Positions 56,568-64,000 of a stretch of DNA of 64,000 nucleotides are shown piece after piece. Under the pieces are notes generated by a model, which saw only the letters and a program-made list of their open reading frames with translations, made no database searches and had not been told where the DNA came from. The DNA comes from Chlorokybus atmophyticus (Eukaryota; Streptophyta; Chlorokybophyceae; Chlorokybales; Chlorokybaceae). The stretch covers positions 288,537 to 352,536 of the forward strand of contig RHPI01003156.1 of the NCBI GenBank assembly GCA_009103225.1, given 5' to 3'. The position numbers were made by a program, and so were the translations under genes. The stretch's first letter is position 1. The number at the start of each line of letters is the position of its first letter.

Positions 56568-56749
56568 ACTGCTGACATGATGGCCTCAGCTGCAGGCTCA
56601 GCTCTTGCGGCCATTGACAGCTACTACTTGATTCACTATACACACAGTACGGCTGGCTGCTAGCAGCTGCACGCCAGCGCGCTACTCATAGCAACAAATG
56701 GCACGCATGCGGCACACGCATACACGTGCACGGCTGGTGCAGACCTCAA

Positions 56750-57240
56750 GACCACTGCAAGCACGCACCAGCTGCACACATGTTGGACAAAGACACGCAC
56801 GTAGCGGCACACACGCGGTGCACAAACAACGGTGACCCATGACGCAGCAGCTGCACACATGTGCTTGAAGCGGGCAGAAACGCAGTCGCAAACGCATTGG
56901 CAAACACACATGCAAGCGGATCGAAAACGCAGCTGCACACGCACACGTACTGAATCAACAGCGATGACGCACGACGCAGCAGCCGCGCACGCATGCTTAC
57001 AGCGGTCACAAATGCAGCTGCACACGCGCGCATGCCGGATCAACGGCGACATGATGCATGACGCAGCAGCTGCACGCACATGCTTGAAGTGGACAAACGC
57101 AGCTGCACACGCACGCATGCCGGATCAACGGTGACATGATGCATGACGCAGCAGCTGCACGCACATGCTTGAAGTGGACATATAGCAGCTGCACATGCAC
57201 GCATACGAACACGCATACGAACTCAGCTGCGCACACGCGC
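56750..57240. repeat. 85-bp minisatellite, GCAGCTGCACAC-rich
   Basis: Tandem units start with GCAGCTGCAC at 56929, 57014, 57099 and 57185 (85-86 bp). Each carries CATGCCGGATCAACGG-like and GACGCAGCAGCTGCACGCAC words; degenerate units extend to the left. Frames across it are compositional. Confidence 0.88.
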
Positions 57241-57329
57241 ATGCACCTCAGCCCACAGCTGCCAAGCGCGTTGGAACAGGCCCCATCATCTGCTAGGCCT
57301 TGAAGGTACTTCTTCCAACAAATTTAATG

Positions 57330-58422
57330 CTAGGCTAGCGTTGCCAGCAACAAAGTGAAGCACGTGTGAGCACACCTTTGCTGCTCGGGAGGGCGGTCTC
57401 GCATGCAGGCCTGAGCTTGCTCGATGTACAGGGCATCAAGTTGCGGAACGAGCTTGCGCTCATCGAACAGCTTGTCCACCTTAGCCGTGCCAAACAAGCT
57501 TGCGGCCGCATTGTTTTACATACCAGCATAGTGAGGACCACACGAGTGCTGCAGCAGCATCTGATACAGCTGAGCCAGTGTCCACGACAAGTCGGGGGTA
57601 ACCATGAATCAGAATACCCTGCATGTCATCCAGTAGGCGCTTCTCTTTGAAGCCCAACTTCTTGCCACGAGCCTGGTCCCAGAAGGCATACCGGCGCGAG
57701 TCGTGCGTGAACTTGAGGATGCGTCCATCCATGGCCATGATGACGTCACCAGCATCAAAAACCGGGGTGGCGTCCAACAGCGTCGGCGCCTCATCAGCGT
57801 CATCACCAATGTCCTTTGCTCAATGTAGGCGTGGAGTCTTAGGCAGATGTCCCTCAGCATCAGCGACAGAGTGAGTAGCACTGGGAGCAGCATCCGCAAC
57901 CCATGCGAGCGTGAACTCGACAGCCAGACGCATGCCCGAATCACCCTCGGGAGGATGCAACAGACTGACGCCCAAGACAGGCGAGCGTTCATGCATCATG
58001 GGCACGAGCACTGATTTTACCTTCACCTTCACCCATCCCGTGTCTCTGCCTGTCAAAAGCTCGCAAATGCGACCGCACAACCAGCTGGGATTGGAGTTCC
58101 TGTACAAGGAGAGCTTGTTCCGGAGTGTGAGGGACTCCACAAAGCGGACAGATGGTGGGGTGACAGGCTGCGCGTCTCTCTAGAGCTCGAGCGCGGCGTC
58201 GTCGGCGGTGCGGGGCCTGGCGTGGACAGCACCTCCCGTAGGCGCTGCCGAAATGCCTGCCGTTGGCGCTGTAGTTGGCGTTGCTGAATGCGCAGCAGGT
58301 TGTAGAGTGGCAACAGGTGCGGGCGGGCCTTGCTCTGGCATTGCTTGTGATGTAGCGCCCGTCTGAACTTTACCACCATCCCCCTCTTCCCCCATCCTCG
58401 TGTATGCAGTCTCATGCAGCAC
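57330..58422 (-). pseudogene. Unrecognised minus-strand ORF with two in-frame stops
   Basis: Frames 58422-58180, 58140-57820 and 57777-57481 share one reading frame and are separated only by two stop zones, giving about 314 codons. It opens MLHETAYTRMGEEGDGGK, has a Pro/Ala/Thr-rich segment, then LRNKLSLYRNSNPSWLCGRI, GDSGMRLAVEFTLAW and DGRILKFTHDSRRYAFWDQA. No domain is recognised. It lies upstream of, and on the same strand as, the DIRS-like RT, so it may be that element's ORF1. Confidence 0.5.
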
Positions 58423-58962
58423 TCAGGCTATACAGCTAGCAGTATGAACACCACAACAAAGGCCTCAACAACAAACTCAGCGCCACCGCCGTCGATGCTG
58501 CTCAAGTAGAACAACAGCGACAACAACTACGGCGTGCAGGCTCACAGGGCCCGCGTAACTCGATTATGATTACATTAGTAGAGTGTGCAGGCTGAGGGGC
58601 GCGTTCGGCGCCCGCCTGCATCCTCTGCAGTGGCGGATTTACTGACGGCCGACGTCACTTGCAGTCAGCTAGTGATGTCGGCCGTCGAGTATCAGCCAAT
58701 ACGCGACCATGCAGGTTCATACACTAGGTTTTGAACACTCGCGCTCGTACGAATACAGTCTACCCCCGCTAAGAGACTTCGCTCCAAGAGAATAACTCCG
58801 CTTATAGCATAGAATGTGAGATTACCAATGGTTTTACAGGCCAATGTTGGTGTCTAAGAGAATATGACTAACCGCAAGAGCATTCATGAAAATCTTGCAA
58901 GTTTGAGTGTGCATATTCCCAACTTTGAGGGAGGAGACGTGACGGGTGTGGCATAAGGCGTA
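58423..58962. other. Gene-free stretch
   Basis: No coding feature recognised. It is likely the left flank or LTR remnant of the gypsy element that follows. Confidence 0.4.
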
Positions 58963-59268
58963 ATGCGCGTGACTAACTGTGTGCGCAAGCATGTGCTGCT
59001 CAATGCGCCCTTTAACAGGTTGTCAACGGTGCTCGAGCACTATGTAACGTGCAAGAGCAAGAGTTTGCATAACACAAGTGTATGTGTAATTGTGCCCAAG
59101 TATAGAGGACCATGGTTGTCCTATACAAAGGGTATGCAAGTGGTGCACGAGATTGACAAAATCTAGTTTGGCTTGGGATGCTCTGTGCGTGTCATGTATG
59201 ACCCGCCAGTTCTCCACCCGTGAAATCACTTTTATTTAACGTGGCTGTTCAAGGCGACAGTTGCACGT

Positions 59269-59583
59269 GTGCCAGCTACTCTAATGATTAATACTGGCAC
59301 ACAGGAGAACTTCATGAGTGAAGCTCTAGTACAAAGGTTGGGTATCCATGTGGACAAAGCCAGTGAAGTCGTAGCCACACTAGCTGAGCACAAGATCCCA
59401 GTACGGGGCTCTGTACATTGGGCTCTGTACAAGGCTATCACGCCCAACTCACGTTCCTCGTGGTACCAATATGAGTGCCAAGTTTTGATGTCGTCGTTGG
59501 TGCTCGTTGGGAGCGTGCTAATGGCCTGCACACAGACGCAGACACTGGCATGTGCAGTGTACGCAAAGGGAGAGGGCGTGTGA
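59269..59583 (+). pseudogene. Retropepsin-like region, element B
   Basis: ATLMINTGTQENFMSEALVQ matches the gypsy protease entry, where the catalytic triplet is normally DTG or DSG; here it reads NTG. Not functional as an aspartic protease if read correctly. Confidence 0.7.
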
Positions 59584-59793
59584 CCCTTAGAGCAGAGGGA
59601 TGTCATGACACTTCCCCTGTCTCTTGTAATGCATCATGTGATGCATAACCGCTGTTGATAAGTGCCATGCAGATAAAGAGAGCGATGATGAAAGGTGCTG
59701 AACCTCTTTTGGTGCTGGTCAAGCCACTTGCTGATCGAAAGACTCCCACCTCAGCTGGTAAAACTGCTGGCAATGAGCAAGACACTGTAGTGA

Positions 59794-61140
59794 GTGCTCT
59801 GCTGCATAAGTAGTCTAATGTTTAAGGTTGAGCTGCTTGAGTTGCCACATGAGAGGGAAGTCTGGCATACTATCCCTCTCATAACGGGCGCACAACCTCC
59901 ATTTAGACCTATGTATAGGCTGAGTTTAGCTGAGCATGCGGACATTGATAAGCAAATCAAGGCAATTGATCACCAAGTAGCTCTCCCTTTGAAGCACCTA
60001 ATTTGGATCGTTCCTAAGAAGGACGGCAGGCTGCGCTTGTGCGTACACTACAGGGCTCTGAACAAGCTCATCAACTAGAATAAAACCCCTGCAAAGGATT
60101 CATAATTTGGTGGATTAGCTAAGCGGAGCCTCGATATTCTATTCGGTGGATTTGATTGGTAACTACCATCAGATACGGATTACCCCGAAACATGTGCCCA
60201 AGACAGCGGTTTGAACACTTGTAGGCCACTTCCTGTACAAAGTACTCTCATTTTACGCTAACGAATGCGCCAGCCACCTTTTAAGCTGCAATAAACTAGG
60301 TGTTCTATAAGCTGATTGAGAAGGCAATACTTGTGTACTTAGATGACATCATGGTTTTCAGTGAAGACCCTAAGTCTCATACTGTACATGTGCGTGAGAT
60401 GTTGAACACATTCTGTTCCAATAAATTGTTTGCGGACATGCTCAACTGTATTTGGGAAAAGAGCTCTTTGAGCTAGAAATCTTGGGGGCACATTGAGAGT
60501 GCAAAGAGCGTGTGCCCAAATTCCAAGAAAGTTGCAAAGGTCCAAGAGTGACCTGCTCCTAAGAATGTGCACGGGTTGCGTGCCTTCTTGGGTTTGAGCA
60601 ACCATTTTCGAGAGTACATTTGGGGTTACTCATTGTAAGTAGCACCCCTTTCCAATTTGTTGCGTGATGAAGTTGTGTGGAGGTGGGTGCAAGGGCAGGA
60701 GAAGGCCTTGAGTCCATCAAAAAGGCCTTGGTGACAGCACCGATGTTACAGCTGTCTGACTTCACCAAGCAAGCTTGAGGTTGTAAGCGATGCATCCCTT
60801 AATGGCACTGGCGCGTGCTGCTCCAAGAGGGACACCCTCTTGCATACTTGAGCAAAAAATTCTCTCCAACTTAGAGGAACTATACCACAACTGAACAAGA
60901 GTTGTTGCGGGTAGACCATGCGCAGCATGAGTGGCGCTGCTTTCTGGAGGGGGTGGGAGGTGGATTTGCGGTGGTAACAGACCACAACCCCCTTGTTTTC
61001 TTTCAGACCCAACCAACCCTGTCTCAGAGACAAGCACTGTGGGCTAAGTTTTTATTTCGATTTAACTTCACTTGGGTATACAAATCAGGGAGAGTGAACG
61101 TGGCAGTTCCCTTGAGTCGCTCGTCTCTGTTGTTGGCAGC
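59794..61140 (+). pseudogene. RT and RNase H, element B
   Basis: RT pieces: HTIPLITGAQPPFRPMYRLS, WIVPKKDGRLRLCVHYRALN, a stop, then degenerate sequence. The active site YLDDIMVFSED is at about 60338-60370, followed by LRAFLGLSNHFREYI. RNase H retains VVSDASLNGTG and VVTDHNPLVFFQTQPTLSQR, then VYKSGRVNVAVPLSR. Confidence 0.85.
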
Positions 61141-61489
61141 AATAATACGATGGAGTGTGCACCCTAAGAAAAGGAGCACAACCCTAAGAATGGGAGCGAC
61201 AATTAGGTCTCAGATGCAAAGGCAATTTGATTCGCAACCAAGCGACCTTGTGCTGAGGAGTTGCCAATTGCAGGTGAATCAATTTGTATTGAGGAGCCAA
61301 TGGCAGTTGCTGATGCAAGTGGGGAGGACCCGCTCATTAGTGATGTGCAAGACATCGCTGCGCGTCTACCACAAGCTTATGCACTTGACAATTGATTTGT
61401 CGAACTGCTCAAGCAAAGAGACGACAAGATCACTTGTCACAAAGGTATGTGGTAACGTGAAGGCAAGTTGAATGTGCCGGATGCACTTG

Positions 61490-62760
61490 ACCTTCGAGAA
61501 GAGTGCTTGTTCGAGGCACACAACGCAGTGTACATCGGTCACGGGAATGACCGAAACCATCAGGTTACCGCAGCGACAGTATTGGTGGCCTACTTTGGTT
61601 ACTGTTGCAATGGAGTATGTAGAGAGCTGTGACACTTGTCAGCATAACAAGGCCTCACACCGTAAGCAAGTAGGGATGTTGAAGCCACTAGCTATCCCAA
61701 GTTATCAGTGGGAAAGTGTAAGTATGGATCTGATTACAGATTTGCCTGAAACAACGAAAGGGCATGATGCCATCATTGTCTTTGTTAACCGTCTTACTAA
61801 GATGGTCCAGATTAAACCTTGTCGCACTAGCATCAGTGCGCAAGACTTTGCGTATGCTTTTACAAACACGGTGTTCAAGCTGTACAGGTACCCCAAGAGT
61901 TGGTATCCGACCGTGACCCCAAGTTTACCGGTCAACTCTGTCAAGCTGTGTGTCAGTAATTGGGGACCAAGCAGAGCTTGAGTACTGCTTACCATTCATA
62001 GAGTGATGGCAAAAGGAGCGTGCAAACCGCGTGCCGCAGGATGTGTTGCGACAATTCATTTCACCCAGGTTTTATGACTGCGATATGCATCTCGCCTTGG
62101 CTGAGTTTGTAGTAAACAATGCATGGCAAGAGTCATTGCGCAGCACACGTTCTTTTTAAACTGTGGCATTCTGTGACGCCTATGTCTGCGCAAGTTTAGC
62201 AAAGGGCCTACAGCTAAAGACTGTACAGAGCAGATGCACGCTGCATTGGCTAGTGCGAAAGACTGCCTAAAATCATCTCAGGATCGGCACAAAATGTATG
62301 CTGGTCGGCAGCGCTGGCCTGGGGAAGGTTTGACGGTTGGGGACAAGGTGTTGTCAAGCACCAAGAATGTAAGGCTTAAGACCAATGGTGTACGCAAGCT
62401 CCTGCCCAGGTGGCTTGAGCCGTTTATTGTCTTAGCATTTGTGGGAGCGCGGGCTTCTTAGCTTGGATTGCCAAAGAGCATGCGGGTCGACAATGTGTTT
62501 CATGAGGCGCTGCTCAAAACCAACTAGAGTGATGGCAAAGTACAGCCACCTCCACCGCCTGTTAGGGTAGAGGGCGACCTTGAGTATGAGGTCGAGGCCA
62601 CTGTTGGCAAACGCTTTAACAGTTCAGGAAGGGCTTTCACCATGAGTACTTGGTAAAATGGATGGGTTATGGTGAAGAGCATAACCTCTGAAAGCCAAAT
62701 TCTAATTTAACAAATTGTACTGCTAAGTTCGAAGAGTTTGAGAGTCAGCTGAAATCCACA
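61490..62760 (+). pseudogene. Integrase and chromodomain, element B
   Basis: The frame at 61472-61981 shows QYWWPTLVTVAMEYVESCDT and CQHN, the integrase zinc module. WESVSMDLITDLPETTKGHD and AIIVFVNRLTKMVQIKPC follow, the core start with VNRLTK. 62234-62461 has DRHKMYAGRQRW, GDKVLSSTKNVRLK and KLLPRWLEPFIVL (GPY/F type). The chromodomain follows at 62576-62740 (YEVEATVGKRF, then HEYLVKWMGYGEEHN in a shifted frame). Confidence 0.85.
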
Positions 62761-63635
62761 GGTGCTATTTGAAAGCCCTTGTGCTCAATTGCAATATGCA
62801 ACATTCTCTTTTGTAACATGCGCGCACTGTTACTTGGTTTTGTTTGGTTGCCACTCCCATGACTTGCACTTGTTTTACGCATTGTGTGCGGTGGTTCAAA
62901 AGGGTTGGCCACCCTTGCTGGCAATTATCATGCGGGGCTTGTGCTCACTTAATTAATTTGCAACACGCAAGTTGCAACGCAAGTGGGAGGAATGCCACGT
63001 CTAAAGGACTGGCTTATGTCATTCTCAGTTCCTAACTTTTGTGGTAAGTAAGAAGAACTAAGTGAGGATTCCGTATAGTCATCGTGTGTGTAGCACTTGC
63101 CATATGTGCTCATGAAGTCAGTGTTTATGTACTTGGTGCATAAGGACATAACAGCTACACATGACACTGTCTATCCTGTAAGTACAGAATTGGTCAGTGT
63201 CATGGCAGCAAGAGTGCTTCTTATGTTGATGTGTCTGAGAGTGGACAAAGTTAGCCTGTGTTGACAGGTCAGCGCATAGATGGCGAGATCTCATTAGCCT
63301 TGGACATCCTATGTGCCAGGTCGGAGAGCAGTAGGTAGTATCAAGGCGTGACTACCACCTTGAAGTGGCAATCAGTTGCTGGCCTTGCAGAGCTACTTGT
63401 GTGTGGGGTGCATGGGAGAAGCAGTTGAAGGGTGCTCTCCCAAGTAACTCCTTGTGGGGTGTTGCTTGTTGCAAGGTGTGCTGTAAGTTAAGCTGATTGT
63501 ACAAAAGTTTTTGACGCTCTCAGCAGGTACGTTGAGAGGTCAACGTAACACCGCCCGACTATTTGGTCGCAACTTGCAGAGCTTGTTGTGAGCCTAAGTA
63601 GCCGGATCCATGCCACCATAGCGCTCTACAAGGAA
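62761..63635. other. Stretch between two retroelements
   Basis: No gene recognised. It probably contains the 3' LTR of element B and the edge of the minus-strand element at the right end; no boundary can be placed from one copy. Confidence 0.4.
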
Positions 63636-63992
63636 CTACAATAGTGCCTCCACTGTCTTGGCCGCACCATCCTCTGTCTGCGTCGCCCCCTCGGCGAGAG
63701 TGTTGGATGGCATGAGCAACTCAGCGATAGCAATGTGCTCACCAACTGGGCGCTTCAGTGCCGTCAAGTAGTGCTCAACAGTGACCACCCAGTTATGGAT
63801 GCTGACACTGCCATTGGGCTTAAACTTCTCAAGGTTAATCAATGCTGTAACCGGTAGCCCCGCTGATGCACCAGCTGCTGACGTAGCACCCGCCAACTGT
63901 TGGCGCAGCACCATCAACTTAAACTGCAATGCATCGAGGCGTGCCGCCAACTTCACTCGGCCAGTCAACTTGTCTTTTGAGTCCGGTCCCAA
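63636..63992 (-). pseudogene. Gypsy gag N-terminal region at window edge
   Basis: Minus frame of 118 codons: LTGRVKLAARLDALQFKLMV, then FKPNGSVSIHNWVVTVEHYL and TALKRPVGEHIAIAELLMPS, the usual start of a gypsy capsid (KF..NG....W....E.Y). It ends in a stop near 63638. At least a third retroelement insertion begins here, on the opposite strand to element B. Confidence 0.6.
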
Positions 63993-64000
63993 GTATATGA

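Larger units (their letters stand above)
58963..62760 (+). mobile_element. Chromodomain Ty3/gypsy element, decayed (element B)
   Basis: On +: protease-like (59269-59583), RT (about 59815-60640), RNase H (about 60770-61135), integrase (about 61490-61980), GPY/F module (62234-62520), chromodomain (about 62576-62740). Same layout as element A at 36.8-40.8 kb, but the sequence is clearly different. Stops and frameshifts are frequent. LTR boundaries were not identified. Confidence 0.88.

Noticed and set aside
54930-57240. CRISPR-like array from regularly spaced repeats
   Set aside because: The 76-bp and 85-bp units are contiguous tandem repeats without unique spacers, in a eukaryotic genome.
56660-57242. 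Cys-rich minus-strand proteins of 70-150 codons
   Set aside because: They arise from the GCAGCTGCACAC minisatellite and change composition with its units.

Overview
This window is nuclear DNA of a eukaryote, most likely a flagellated green alga. The main evidence is a spliced assimilatory nitrate reductase followed by a spliced plastid-type ferredoxin nitrite reductase. Next to them is a long FAM184-type coiled-coil gene, a family I associate with ciliated organisms. The genes have many introns, and the introns are full of alternating TG/CG/CA tracts. Retroelements make up most of the right half. I cannot name the species; a prasinophyte-like alga would fit, but that is inference.

Layout. 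(1) 1-11 kb: a nitrate-assimilation cluster, both genes on +. Nitrate reductase (4 exons, 903 aa) and nitrite reductase (7 exons, 613 aa) are separated by a (TC)n block of about 300 bp. (2) 11.5-18.1 kb, minus: a 19-exon, 1195-aa FAM184-like protein that converges on the nitrite reductase gene; a 339-N gap lies in its first intron. (3) 18.1-20.1 kb: a divergent promoter region of about 225 bp, then a GNAT acetyltransferase on + whose first exon is unresolved. (4) 20-27 kb: largely gene-free, with hairpins, a gypsy integrase remnant and a palindrome-rich repeat. (5) 28.1-29.3 kb: a spliced gene for a very acidic, probably nuclear protein. (6) 30.4-64 kb: nested, decayed transposable elements. 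These are a Ty1/copia element (minus), two chromodomain Ty3/gypsy elements (+), a Ty3/gypsy element carrying a C5 cytosine DNA methyltransferase-like domain between protease and reverse transcriptase, a probable DIRS-like element (minus), two related solo LTRs with intact target-site duplications, and a gypsy gag on minus at the right edge.

How the genes work together. Nitrate reductase (NAD(P)H-dependent, cytosol) makes nitrite, and the plastid nitrite reductase reduces it to ammonium. A GGCCAGGCC/GGCCAGACC array lies upstream of both genes and of the FAM184-like gene, always in the sense orientation, so it may be a shared promoter or 5'-UTR signal.

The most interesting object is the methyltransferase-bearing gypsy element (about 43.5-51.9 kb). 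Motifs I, IV, VI, VIII and IX/X of a C5 methyltransferase can be followed in canonical order through a few stops and frameshifts, with an internal 196-bp tandem duplication. No element in the window appears intact.
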